From assembly GCA_034008185.1 (NCBI GenBank), contig CM067081.1:30254806-30318805 (forward strand): a stretch of 64,000 nucleotides of DNA. Direction: 5' to 3'. The notes beneath the pieces were generated by a model. It was not told the origin of the DNA and did not search any database. It saw nothing but the letters and a program-made list of their open reading frames with translations. The position numbers were made by a program, and so were the translations under genes. The DNA comes from Gorsachius magnificus (lineage: Eukaryota; Chordata; Aves; Pelecaniformes; Ardeidae). Of the stretch, positions 45,123 to 58,046 are shown in pieces (positions within the stretch are counted from its first letter, which is position 1; each line of letters begins with the position of its first letter).

Positions 45123-48100
45123 TGAAGTCCTCTTGCTGAACTTTCCCACTCTGTGTAAGACCAGTGAAGTATGTAGGGAGGCAGGATATCTGTTGATGGA
45201 TGTAGTCAAGAGAAGCTGCTGGGCATGCGAGCTTCTGCCTTTTTCAGGCTGCTGTGGCTGTAGTAATGAACCAACTGCTTCTTGGAGATCTGGAGCTGCC
45301 ATACGAGGGCCTGGTTATACACCACATCACAGAGAAGCCTTTTCTTCTCTGTGGCTCAGGGAATATCTGGGATTGATGGCGAAGGATCAGCCGCTGCTGC
45401 CTGCTGCTCCTTCCCAGGAGGATGCAAAAGTATGCCAGAAAGCAGCTCAGATATAGCAGCTTTTCCATTGAGGAAATCAAGTGATTGCCGGTTTGAAGGG
45501 GGATGAGATGATTGCTGCTAACTTTCACCCACCTTTGCTGAACTAAATAAACACACATTTTACAGGGCTTCCAAAATCCCACAGGTGCTCCCTTGAGAGA
45601 CCAGCTAGGATCTTTCAGTTGATTCTGGGCTCACCTATATCAGTCATCTTTGCATTTCCTTGGGCTGAGACCCCAGTGCTTTGGTGAGCCGCAGTAACGT
45701 GCATTACAGGATGCACAGGTAACATCATCTTCCTCTTCCGAACCACCGTAATTTCATAGCCAAAGTTCTGCTGATGCATCAGATCCAATGTCCAAACTAT
45801 GCCAATAAATACATTTCACATACATCATACATTTCATTCCATCATACATCTCTACTGAGACATGAAAGTTAGCTTTTGCCCTGACCTGTGTTTTCTCATG
45901 ATAGGTCATTTCTTCTCTGAGCATTCAGCTCATTTTTGTTCCTGCTTCTTTAGGATGGCACAGCTGATTTGTTTTCCATTTTCAGTTTTTCACCTTTTAT
46001 CCGCTTTTCCCATTCTCTTGTGATGTGATGAGCATTACAAACCGGTATGTGGACCTGGGCTGCTGCCAATGGAGAAGCTTAAATCAGAGGCAAATCAGAG
46101 CCATTTATAAATCAAACCTGAATAGATTTCTGTTGCAATTTGTGGCTCACAGTATTGTGTACTGTGATAACTTGAAGGGGAAAGGCATCAAACACTCAGG
46201 GTGTAAAGAGGCCCAGAGTGGCATTTAGTCCCCCAGACATCATCCAGGCTTCTCAAGTTTCTCTCCTCCTGAGGCAGGACCTCATGCAGTGTGGTGGGTG
46301 GCCCTTGTCCAGATCTGATGAGTTGCCCCTGCCAACAGCCCCCATTTTCCCAAGACAGCAGAGCAGCAATTAACTCCTTTCCTGGTGTGTGGGTGATTTC
46401 ATACCGTGCACCTTCATTTGTCAGGCCCTGTGGCCCATGGAGATGTCCCCCACCATACACACATATAGCACATAGGGAGATGTGCTACACCAAAGTTACG
46501 AAACTTACCAATCTGCTTCCTTCTCTCTTATTTGCCTCTTAGGGGCAACGCCAACACCTCCCAAGCTCTGGGATAAGAAGTGTTGATGTTTACCCTCTTG
46601 GTCAACATCAGGGGGCAAAGCTATCACTGTCACCTTTGTTACTGAACTCAGCGGAAACAGCCTGATGCCCTTCAGCAGGACCTGCTCTCTTGGACCTGTA
46701 GTGTTTGCCCTGTGCAAAATCCAGATTGGATGTGGCATCTTCAGCAAAGCTTCCCAGAAGAACAAAGATTATTCTCATGGAAAGGTTGTTGCTCGGTCCC
46801 TGAGACTGCAGCTCCCTAAAGAGTCTAGCTCTAAGAACCAGCAATAAGAAATAGGACTGACTGTTATTCCTATCACCGTGGGGAGAATTCTCTTAAGTAA
46901 ATTAATAATTTAATTTAATTTAATTTATATACTTTTTTCTATATAGCATTCTTTTCATGTACCCAGAATCTTAACTCTTGTATCACAGATTGCAGTCCCC
47001 GCTCTATACTTCTCATCCATCCATATCTCAAGTCTTCTTTTTTTTTTTCATGCCAGTCTTTACATGATTGCATATCATTTTCAGAAGATTTCACACTTCT
47101 GCAAGTCCATATGGTTGTCAAATTCTTTTCTGATGCCACTTGTTTAAGGCTTCAAAATAATCAATATGGATTCACACATCCTTTTTTTTTTCCCCTTGCA
47201 GTCTCTTTTGTACACAACTCCAATAAGATTAATTCACTTGTTCTCCAAATGATGCTGCCAAACTTAACACATCAGCAGAGAGGGCCTGGGGCAAAAATCT
47301 GTTCCATCTTGCTATGCTGTTCATTCGTGTCAGTATGCAAGCTAGCTGTCACTCCAGAGAGCAGCCAGGTTTTCTTTGGACCATCTACCAAAAATTGCAG
47401 CATCAGGAAAGGCATGTTCTGGTGACCTGGTATGTCTAACAGACAACGAGCCTCCACGCCCAGAGAAGAGCTGGGCACACCAGCAGCTGCATCCTCATGG
47501 ATGTCCCTGAATGGTTCCCAGTGATGTTGAAAGCAGGGTTTTGTACCCTGCAGCGTGCTAGAGATAAGGTAAGTACCAAATCCCATTGGTTCAATAAGGA
47601 GATGCTAAGGAGAGGACTAGGCAGGAGGAAAGGAGCCTGGGGCCTGTCCGGCTCTGTCCTGGACACAGAGCTGTGGGTGCAGCCCCAAACTTGGGTCCTG
47701 TCTGAAGAGATGGGTGAGGGACGGGAAGAGCGGGAGCACTTTGAGGCTCCTGTTGGCCAAGGAGGGGTTAGTGCTGTACTGAGTGAGATTTTTATGGGCC
47801 TGGGGTTTTGTGAAGGAGAGGGATGAGCTGCATGGGAAAGCAAAGAAAAGAAAAGGGAAGATTAAGGGAGACAGGGGATGTGTCAGGGACCTGAGGGAGG
47901 GAAGGGGTTGAAAACAGCAAACCAGTGAACTGTCAGCTCAGAGCAAAGGTAGTCCTGGAAACCTGGAAAACACCCTGTGCACTTGGTCCCATTGGCAACC
48001 TGACAGCTTCAGCATCCTTAGCCCCTGGGGCTGGTGGCTCCCCTCCACCATCCCCGTATCTCATCGTGATGCCTTGAAGAACAGGGTCTCACATGGCCCC

Positions 48101-50789
48101 ACGCTCCTGGAGCTGGTGCTCTATCCGGGGCTAGAAAAAAAAAGGAGGAAGGTCACAGCTGGATGCTATCTTTATGCTCCTCTCCTGCCCCATGGCTTGT
48201 CCCAGCACTCCTCTGCCCTTATCTCCAGCTCTTGCTTCCCCATTGCATACCCAGGAGGGCAGCAGCAGCAGCCCTGAAACTCCTTTCTTCAAAATCTCTG
48301 CATGGTCTTTACAAACGTGGCAGAGTTGGAATGAGCATTCTCACCCCTCCTGTGGGAAAACCACAGAGCAACCAGCTCGTGAAAGCAAGAAAGGCAGCAA
48401 AGTGCTGGGAGAGAAAGTTAAGGGGCAGAGGCTGCATTTCTGTGGCTTTACGTGGCACAACAAGGAAATGCTGGCAACTAGTCAAAATCCACGAGCAGAG
48501 TAATTAATTAAAGCTTTGCTTTCTTGTGACAACCCCCCCTCCCAGAGTAGGAAAAAGTGGGACTCATAGCCATGTCATGGCCAGCCATGTAAAAAACCAC
48601 CTGCTCCTAATCACAATCCAGTCTGAAAAAAAACAGTCCATGCAATAGCACATCTGAAATGCAAAAAGATGGCTGTTAATCACTGAAGTAAGGAGGAACC
48701 ATAAAACCAGTATTAAAAGTGTTGCATTCCTAAACTGTATCAGTTTCAAGAGGCCCTGTCACCGAGCGCATTACACCTAAGGAGCAGGAGTGCTCTCGTG
48801 GCACTGCTAGCCTAATAAGAAGTGTTGTCTTGGCAGCAGTTGGGTCATACTTAGCAGATTATCTCTGTACCAGGAGGGCTAAAATTTCCATCCAAGTAAA
48901 CAGGGGAATTTGTGACAGCCAGCCAGCTTACCGCACTGTGCTCAAGGGCTTGCTTGCAGCAGATGCTCGGCTCCATCCTGAGCGCAGCCCTGAGTGGTGG
49001 CCCCATGGGCTGTGGCCGCTTCCTTGCCCGTGGCTCCAATGCAGCAAAACGACACAGCAGAGCTGTTCGGGTCTTCAAGCCACTGGGTTATTCTGCTGCC
49101 CAGGGAGTGATGGAAGGGAGTGGGATAAAGCTCAGAGGCGGGCTGGAAGCCCACTACAGGCAGTGTCGGTAGTTAACAGCGAAACGCTGGGCACAGGGGG
49201 TGGGAGGGCTGGCAGGTCTTGTTGGCGGAGATGGCTGGAGCATCGTGAAGCGAACGCCACAGTGTTCACCCCGTGCTCTTTGGGGATGCTTGCTGCAAAG
49301 TGCCCAGTGGACTGTGGGGAGCAGGGCCTGTCTCAGGTTCTCCAGCCACTGCTGCGGGGTGTGGAGGGCGCAGTGCCAGGGCCCACACGGTCCCCCGCCG
49401 GGTGCCGTGGGGGTGCCACTCGCCTGGGCTGGCAGCTCCTTGCGCTGACAATCGTGTGCATGAAGACCACGAGATGGCACTAGCAACTTTTGCAGGCTGG
49501 TGGCTTCCCAGCGATGTACACAAAAAAAATTAAAAAATTAGCATGCTGCATTGCTGTAATCCCATCACAAAATACAGGTACTCCGCAGTCACAGAGACAT
49601 GAACGGGGTATTTGTCTTACTGATTGGTCAGTTTTGGCTAAATCCATCTCCATTGCCATTTCATTACATACTAATGGTCAGCAGTTTTCATTTATGATGG
49701 GCAGGTTGGATTAATGGCCTCCACCTACCCTGCTATTTTGCATTTTATGCCTCATATATTCAGGAAAAAAGTGACTAAAAAGGACAACTGATTCTAAAGT
49801 GAACTGTGCTTAATGCAAAAGTCTGGGTCAAAGCAGAGACAGGGCGTGCCTGTTCACTTGTGAAGCTCTCCAAGACTCCAGATGTCCTTTCTGTGGCCAA
49901 ATTGAAGCAACACTGCCTATCTGCAAATTGCTAAATAAAAGCGGGCTGAATACTGATCTCCAGCTCTAAGGCCAGCCCAGCACTGTTTGACTTGTGTCCA
50001 CACCCTTCAGAGCTTCTCCCATCGGTCACAGACACACCACGCAGCAGCTGGCCTGGCTTCTCCTGGACTGCTACGAGATCCGTATGGCTTGAGGACACAA
50101 TTATCCCATTTTGCAGCAGAGGTTGTTATCCAAAATAAAGTGAGGACTTTTGCAGCAGCTCGACTGAGAGGTGTTTTTACAGCATGACCCTGAGGGGCTG
50201 AGTTTCATGCCCTGTTGGATGCCCAAGGGCATGTGGGAGGACAGGAAGATGCAAAGTCTGGTGGGACAGTGTTGGAGACAGAGGGGCCCAGGCTTGATGT
50301 AGCCTTTTCCATAGTGAGAACAGTCCTTTGGGTGAAGGGCACCATATAGTGCCTTGGGGAAAGCTGCTTGAAGAGATCCAAACCACAGCCAACAAGCAAA
50401 CAAATGACCCAGTGTCTGAATCTTCTCCCTGTCCTTCTTCCAATCACCACTGTAGACATTTCCCATCACAGGATTTACAATGGCTAAATTTACAATGGCA
50501 GGGCTTTCCACATCAAGCAGTTGGATTCCATACCCCCACCCACATGTGCAGGATATTTCCTCCCAGTTATCTCACAACCCATTTTTTCCTGGCCTCAGGG
50601 CGATGGGATCCTTCCCAGGTACTGAAGTAACATTGCCCAGCCCTCTGTACTGACTTCTCCTGGAACATGAAGCGCTCAGTGAAATTATCTGGGCAAAGGC
50701 TGCAAATAACCATGACTATTTTCTCATGTAGGGCATGAATTCAGTGCCGTTCATTGCCATGAACTGCTGTGGAAACCCGAGGAATGAAA
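45123..50789. other. Intergenic DNA, including a GC-rich block
   Basis: No recognised gene. A (AATTT)n tract and the GC-rich block at 48900-49450 are described separately. The 217-codon open frame at 48830-49483 is discussed under rejected items. Confidence 0.5.
46901..46928. repeat. (AATTT)n microsatellite
   Basis: About five tandem AATTT units, the first imperfect. Confidence 0.85.
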
Positions 50790-52205
50790 AGGGATTCAAC
50801 AAGAAATCTGACAAATTGACCGAGGATAAATCCATTGGTAGCACGATGTAGCAGTTGGTCACACAGTGATCTGAACACAGCTTTTGGCTCAGGAAGTCTG
50901 GATGCTGTGTAAATTTAGCAATTTACACTATGCTGAGCCCTGGAAGCTGGCAAAGGATGCCACAGGGAGGATTGTTCTGCACTTAGGCTCAGATGAGAGA
51001 AAATTCATTATCTGAACAGAAATAATTTTGAGTTATTTTGGGGAAGAGTCAACATGGTTTTATAAAGGGAAATCACACCTCATAAACCTATTAGAGGCTT
51101 CAGAAGGCACCCACAAATAGATGTACAGCTAAGAACAGTTTTCCAAAGTCCTTCATCAAAGCCTCTGAAAGAAACCATGCCGTGATGGTTTAAGAGGTAA
51201 GGTTATGTGAATAAAGGACTCATTAAAAGGCAGGAAACAGAAGGTAGAAATAAATAGCCAGTTCTGACAGTGGAAGGAGGTTGGCAGTGGAGTCATGCAG
51301 GGATTTGTTCTCAAGCTTATATTGTTCAGTATGACTTAAACCTGGAAAAAGAGGGGCTTCATGAGATGGGAATTTGTTGAAGTTATTAAGCATCCAAGAT
51401 AGTAAAGATGATGGGCAACTGGGGAAGTTGCAGAAGAGTCTCACAACACACAGCAACTAGGCAGATGAGATTCAATGTAGCTAATTCTAAAATTAATTAC
51501 ACCAAAAAAAATAGATCTAATTTTATATACATGATAGTAGGCTCTGAACTGACTTTTACTGCTTGGGAATGGGACCCTGGGGCTATATAAAGATCTATGA
51601 AAAGGGTAGCTCAGTGCTCAGCTGCAGTCAAAGCAGCAAGTCACATGACTAGGAAAGGAATAGAGAATAAAATGGAAAACACCTTCAAGCCATTCTGTAA
51701 ATCCACAGTGCATCTACATCTCCAAAACTATCTGTGGTTACGGACCTCTGGCTCAAAAAGCACATGGGAGAATAAAAAAAAAATACAGAAGGCTAACAAG
51801 AATGAACAAAAGCATGAACGGTTTTCCTACGAAGAATAACTATCTAGATTAGGACTTCTCAGCTTGAAAGGAGAAAACAGAACAGAGCGATGTTTTACAG
51901 AAATCTGTAAAACCATGAGTGATTTGAAAAAGGTGAATAAAAATGGTTATGGACTGTGTCTCCCTAGAGCAAACCTAGCGGGTATCAAATGGAGTTAGCA
52001 GGTGGCAGGTTTGGTGGATAACCCTTCCTGTACAACATGTAGTAGTTCCACATGTAGCAGTGGAACTCCCTGCCACAGGATGCTGCAGATGATAAATGGG
52101 CTCAGAAAGCAATTGGACAAATTCAAGAGAGGCCAACCATTTACAAAAGTGACATCTGTGGCACCTCAGGCCTTCCTGAGCCATGCAATCATATAGCCTT
52201 TGTAT
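50790..52205 (+). mobile_element. Old degraded CR1/L3-like LINE, plus orientation
   Basis: Broken plus-strand frames follow the CR1 RT order. An internal RT stretch lies near 51050-51180 (TTTATAAAGGGAAATCACAC). Then come a HAGICSQAY-like segment near 51290, a thumb-like part near 51420-51500, and the 3' C-terminus near 51840-52000 with a LLSLKGEN-like stretch. Many stops interrupt it and the 3' repeat is lost. Confidence 0.6.
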
Positions 52206-52989
52206 ATGTTCTTGTGAAGGCAGCTCACAGGTGTCCAAGCTAGGCCACAGCAGTGCTTGCTACCTAGACATGAAACTGCAGGCCTCAAAAAGTTTCTGTA
52301 CAGGATCACAAGAACTCATCTCCTTACTGGTACCAGCCACTGAAAACACCAGTGTGTTCCAATATTCTGATTTCTTCAATAGTTGATGCATCCACGGTTT
52401 TATGCTGCTTCCAAAGCCCTTTGTGAGATACGACTGTCTTACCAAGACCAGGGTAGCTCCATTCTGCTGGGCAGATGGGATGGCCAGGGCCAATGCCAGT
52501 GCTCAGGCTGCTGAACCTGAAAATCACTCCTGAAAGACCTCAGCACTCTCAGGATGTAAAACCAGACAATTGGAGATGTGACGGGACAGTTGTGTAACTA
52601 CAGCTGCCATGGCTGGATATAGGTTCTTTAGGAAAGGATGGCCGATGGTGGTGGGGTTTGTGCTCTAGGCAACTGAGTGGCATGAATGCACGCACATTTG
52701 CAAGGGAACAGTGGATGAGACAGTCAGGAGATGCTAACAAAAGGGATATTGTTGTGGCCCTCTCCTACAACCTACTCAATCAAGAAGAGAAGACAGACAA
52801 AGCCTTCTTTGAACAACCGGAAACTGGTTCAGAACAGACTAGAACAGTTCCTGTCTTCTGTAACTGGCAATTTGAAAAAACACCTCTGTCTTCACTCAGA
52901 AGATCTTCACTCATGCGGTCTTCTGTCAGGCCTGCCATGTGTCTGTATCTAGTAGCAAAGTTTGGAGGAGAAAATTACTGCTCACACTA
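52206..52989. other. Spacer between two old LINE remnants
   Basis: No element or gene is clearly recognised. Weak LINE-like wording makes it possible that this is also degraded retrotransposon. Confidence 0.4.
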
Positions 52990-54312
52990 GACGACTGAGT
53001 CAGGGATGCAATAAGCTGGACATACACAAGTCCATGGGGCTGGATGGGCTACAGCTGATAGAGCTAAAGGAACTGGCCAATGTCATTGTGAAACTGCTCT
53101 CTACCAGTTTTGAAAGGTTGTGGTGATTGGTGAAATTCCAAATGGCAGGAAGAAAATGTCATAACCCATTTCAAGAAGGGCAAGAAGGATGATCTGGGGA
53201 ACTACAGGCTGATCAGTCTAACCTCAGTCCTCTGAAAGATTATCAAGAAATCCTCAAAGCCATTTCCATGCTCAAGATGGACAAGAAGGTGATTTGGAAA
53301 AGCCAGCATGTATTTACCAACAGTAAATCATGCAACTTGATTTCCACCTTTGATGAGGTGACTTCCTTGGTGGATGGGAAAGAACAGTGAATGTAATTTT
53401 CCTTGTCTTTAGCAAGGATTTCAACAGTCTCCCACACTATCCTTGTAGCCATATCAAAGAAACATGGACTAGATGGGTGGATTACAGTGTGGGTGAATAA
53501 CTGACTGGATTGTCAGCCTCAAGGGGTACTGGACAACAGTTTAAACTCTTAACTGGTAGCCATCTACAAGTGACCTTCTTGTGAGGTCAACACTGGGTCC
53601 AGTGCTGTTCAACATTTTCGTCTATGTCTTGCATAAGGGGATGAAATGCACCCTCAGCGAGTTTGCAGATGACCCCCAACTGGGGGGGGAGTGACTGATA
53701 CACTGAAGGGCAGGGCTACTATTCACAGAGACCTTCACTAACTGAAGGAGGTGCCAATGAGAACCTCACAAAGTTCAACAAAGACAAATGCAAGTCCTGT
53801 GCCTGGCATGGACTAACCTGATATGACAGCACAAGCTAAGCACCTACTGGCTAGAGAACAGCTCTGCAGAAAAGGATCTTGGGGTCACAGTGAACAGGAA
53901 GTTGAATGCAATTAAGAAGGGAGCTAGAGCATATGATGTGCAAGAAGAGGCTGTGGGAGCAACAGCAGTCTTCCAACGCCTAAAGGGGGATTATAGAGAA
54001 GACAGAGCCAGAGTTTTTCAGAGGTACACAGTGAAACAAAAGGGTAAAATCACAAGTTCAAACAATTCTGACTGCAGATTAAGAAGTAATTCTTCACCAT
54101 GACAGTGGTTAAGCACTGGCACAGATTGCCCAGAGACACTGTGAAATTGCCGCCTTTAGATATTTTCAAACCTGGACAAGGTCCTGAACAACCTGATTTA
54201 ACTTCAAAGCTTTGAGGTTTGAGTAGCTTGCTGCCTGCTTTCAGCAGACACTTTGGGCCAGACGACCTCCAGAGGCCTCTTCCAAGTCCTGATGTTTCTA
54301 CAACTCTATAAC
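52990..54312 (+). mobile_element. Degraded CR1-type LINE, plus orientation
   Basis: The order of RT-like segments on the plus strand is recognisable. An LDGLQLIELKELANVIVKLL-like part lies near 53040-53100, and DDLGNYRLISLTSVL near 53190-53230. A FADDPQLG-like catalytic segment follows near 53660, LGVTVNRKLN near 53880, and a C-terminal RLPRDTVKLPPLDIFK-like part near 54120-54170. The end, near 54260-54310, carries the CR1 3' UTR pattern GACGACCTCCAGAGG. Many indels and stops mean it is inactive. Confidence 0.8.
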
Positions 54313-55273
54313 TGCCATATAAATATATATAAAACCCACAATGTTAAACCATAAAACCATAAAAACTAAACAAAGCCAAACCTACATAGCTTTGCATATA
54401 CAATATAATGTTGACATGCAGACATGTCCCATGAGGGGAATAAAGACATGTATAATAGATAACACCACACACTGACTGAAATAAGAGGGAAGCACTATTA
54501 TGAAGACCAATGTCCATGAAGCAAACCAAGATGGGATTTAAGCATGCAAGATTACAAATATGTGTCACAGCTCCTGTTTTATCATTCAGCTTTACTGGAG
54601 CAAATGATTTACAACATCACAGTGAGAATCAAAAGTTCCGGTCTGCAGAGGCAAAGCTAAATCCAACATAAAAATATTTTTCCTGTGTTTATTTTGTAAT
54701 TATCCCACCGACATGCACTGCCAAGAGCTGGAGAGCTTGTGTCACTGCAGTAATTTTGAAGCCTAGTTAAAACAGTCAGTGAATCTTCAATGCTTCATAA
54801 ATGAACACGCAGAAGGTTAAGCACAGCTGACTTTTCATCTCTATTTTATTTCATGGAAGCAACACATTCTGGGGTGAGAAGGAGAGGAAGTTCAGGGAAA
54901 ACCTGCAGTTCTCAAATGACATTGTTCATAATTTAACCAAAACAGTAAGTAAATTCCATGAAACCTGTGCATATTCAAGTCTCTTGAAGAGATCAGCCCC
55001 TTCTTAAATAATGGGAAGAGAATTAACAAAGCCTGCCTTCAGTGAAACACTCCTCAAAATCTGGCTTGCTTTATTATATACAAAAAGTTTTCTGGACACT
55101 ATCATCTCTGTTTTTCCTGACAGTAGGACACTCAGTTATTCCAGAATTTGGTTACAAGCACCACGAATGTAAACAATTAAAACTTTCATTTCTAGTTAAG
55201 TATCAATAAACAGAACAGAAATACTTGGAGACAGAACCAGCAGCGACAGCATAAATTCAGAGTCCGTGGAAGC

Positions 55274-55513
55274 TCATTTGGCTTTCTTCCCATTAGGATT
55301 AACGTGGTAAAATCTGGAGCAGAGACGTTTGCGGAGCTGCCGGTTAATGCTGCGCATGAGCCTCACGATTGGCACTTGAGCTATCCGGCGCGTGTTCGAA
55401 GACCTCCAGCACCAGTGCTTCCTGCTGCACCGGGAGACGGCCCCCAGACGTGCTGAACTCCTTCTTGCCGAGGCACACCCCAGGCAGAAAGATGTTTCAA
55501 AGCCGCCTCTTCG
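55274..55513 (-). other. CpG-rich, coding-like patch of unknown identity
   Basis: Within AT-rich surroundings, this 240-bp stretch has many CpG dinucleotides and one open minus-strand frame of about 79 codons. It has no ATG near its beginning. It ends with a basic tail (IVRLMRSINRQLRKRLCSRF, later NPNGKKAK) and TGA at 55274-55276. A second minus frame is open at 55344-55496. I do not recognise the product. It might be a retrocopy fragment, a diverged exon, or a non-coding CpG-rich element. Confidence 0.3.
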
Positions 55514-55658
55514 TTAAAAGCCCCCATCAACTTTTTGCCAGGAGTCTGGATGTTGGCATGATTCCAGGATCAGAAAGACACATCAGCTCACACCAGTTTT
55601 CTGATTTCATATTCATATCAAATGTTATCTATATTATTAAAATATTGTGAAAAGGCTT

Positions 55659-55672
55659 CCCCCCCCCCCCCC
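55659..55672. repeat. Poly-C tract (14 C)
   Basis: An uninterrupted run of 14 C. Confidence 0.95.
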
Positions 55673-56598
55673 ATTCCAAACATTTAATACTAAAATTTTT
55701 AACAGATTTTAACCAAATTTATCCTGTTGGTTGTCATATCTGGAAGGGGCTAGTGTTGGTAAAATAGCTGTCCCATAAATATACAATGCTATTTCATAAT
55801 TTATTCTTGTGCTACCAGGAATGTGACAGAAAATAATGTCTCATAAGTTTAAACCTGTGGAGCCTGACTGTCCTAGGTATTGCTGCTCGTAAGGTGAATT
55901 GCAAGCTGATGAAAAAAACTGCTGGTCTGACCTCACCGTGTTTTACAAGTATTTTGACAGGGTACAAACAATGACATGGAGCGCAACTTTGGATAAATTG
56001 GGTCTGCTGTGTTCAGAGGGGGGTTGATCTAAAGGCCATGAAAGTCAGAGGAAAGACTGAGTGGACTCTGGAGTATAGAGGAGGTAAACACACGCACACC
56101 ACGACAAATCCTTCACTGGTGCTATTTCTGGTCCCAGACATTTCTTAAGAGAACAGTTTACCCACAACTGGAGTAAGCCTAAACAGTTTGGAGGGTGGGA
56201 GGAGGCTGCTGATCTCCTGTGCTCTTTGAGCTTGAATAGATTTTCCTATTTATACATTGTGTTTAGCACAAAAGACAAGGTCTACCTCTGGTACATGTTA
56301 TGATGCATCTCACGAAGAGGAGACTTGGACTTCAGCCTGATGCTTTTTTTCCTGTGTGGAGAAAATGGCAGTGAAAGGAAGAAGCCTTGAGGAGCAGCAT
56401 CCTGATTCTTGACTACCCCTCTGGCCTCCTCTGGATCGGGGGTGCAGGTTTAATGGAACCCTTCCTCCTCCTCTATAAACCTGTACTCAATTTCCCCCAG
56501 GCTTTCTTCCAGAATTGTTTCTACAAAGTGTGCATTTATTTAAATGGGCCAGGGGAGCTGTTCCACTTTGTGTAAATATTATTTAGAGTATGTGTGTG

Positions 56599-56613
56599 TT
56601 TTTTTTTTTTTTT
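56599..56613. repeat. Poly-T tract
   Basis: Fifteen T following a short (GT)n stretch. Confidence 0.95.
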
Positions 56614-57057
56614 CCAAAGCAGCAATTCTTCTGAGTAAAACTACCTGGCAAACATTTTTCTCCACAAATGCGTTTTTATTCCATCCACCTCAATGCCATC
56701 ATGGTAGGTCTTCAGCATCTGTACCTGTATATAGGTTACATACAGCATTATACATACAGCTTTTAACATGGTTGTCTTCTCACTCCCTAGGCTAGAGCTT
56801 CAATCACAGCCACTTGTCTGCCAAAAAATGTAACTTTTCAGAACATGCATGATGCAATCTGTATATGCAACTTAAATCCTGGTAAAGGTAATTAGCTGTC
56901 ATATTAACAGCTTTTTACTTGCTTTTTTTTTTTTAAATACCAAATGAATTGGAGCAAAACAGGTTATCAAAAATGTGTATTTTAAAAAATCACCTGAAAA
57001 ACCAGTAAAAATTGAATTGCTCTCCCTTTGGAGAGAGGTGTTTGAGAAGAAATGTGT

Positions 57058-57063
57058 TTTATT
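57058..57063 (-). terminator. Candidate poly(A) signal for FAM124A
   Basis: This is the first AATAAA I find downstream of the FAM124A stop on the minus strand, giving a 3' UTR of about 1 kb. Confidence 0.35.
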
Positions 57064-58046
57064 CAGAAAGAAGTATGCTTACACTGGAAATATGAAGAAT
57101 AAGTTTCTGCATTAATTATTTTTCTCAGAAAAATACCAACCCCTTAAAAAATAGGGAGCTGCCATATATTTGGGACTAGTGGTGTAGCAATATATAAAAA
57201 AGCTGGGTTGTCTTCCATGTTTTGTATTCCAGAAAGGTAAGCTCTGTCTTGCCTGAGTTAGAAGTAGCAAACACAGTTTACTTGGGTACCACTGTCTATG
57301 CAAGTGGGTCAGAGAACAGCCCAGATGGCTCCCTTCCAACCGGAAAGGATGAGCTTTTCGAGGGGACAAGTTGAAAATGTTCTGTAAAGTTTCCCTTTTG
57401 GCACTTTTGAGATCTTGGACTGTCAAAGTAACACATACAGCAGAGCTTCCTCTTTCCCTGGGGAAGGGGTGAAGCTTCTCCCCACCGCAGCATGCCAACT
57501 CTCAGAAGTTAGAAGGAACCGTGTGTGTCCTCACACGAAATGTCTTGCCTGACTCTACTGGAGATGTGTTACTGGGACCTGCTGTGTTTAGCGCTGCCTC
57601 TGGAACTTGTGAGAGGGAAAGAAGACTCCTTTCTCCTCCTGTCTTTCCTGAGTTAAGGGAATTTCTCAGAAAAGTTGAAGCAGTTTGGTGTCACTAATTA
57701 CTCTTCAGTTTCTGCCAAAGAAAACTCAATTATTATGTGCCTGTTCAGGCATTTCCTTCACCAAAAATCCAAGGGTCAGTCATAGAAACCATCCACCTTG
57801 CACTGCTATGGACAAGCCTCTGTTCATCGCCTCCAGCACAAACGTACAGGGTGCAAGCTCAGACTGCTTTACTGTACACAGTCTGGGGACACCCATCTCT
57901 GAGGGTAAATATTCTTCAAATATTTAGCATGCTCTGCTGCATCACCTTCTCCTCAGCAAGGAACCTTCTGCAAGCTGAAGGTGGGCCCGCTGCTGTCATT
58001 TACAAGTAGAACATGTTTGCCCTGGAAGGTGTAAGATAAAGAAAGC

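Larger units (their letters stand above)
54313..57057. other. Intergenic DNA downstream of FAM124A
   Basis: Mostly AT-rich with no recognised gene or repeat family. Exceptions are the CpG-rich patch at 55274-55513, a poly-C run (55659-55672) and a poly-T run (56599-56613). Confidence 0.5.

Noticed and set aside
48830..49483. 217-codon plus-strand open frame
   Set aside because: Several other frames on both strands are open over the same GC-rich DNA. Composition looks random and no domain, splice context or family is recognisable.
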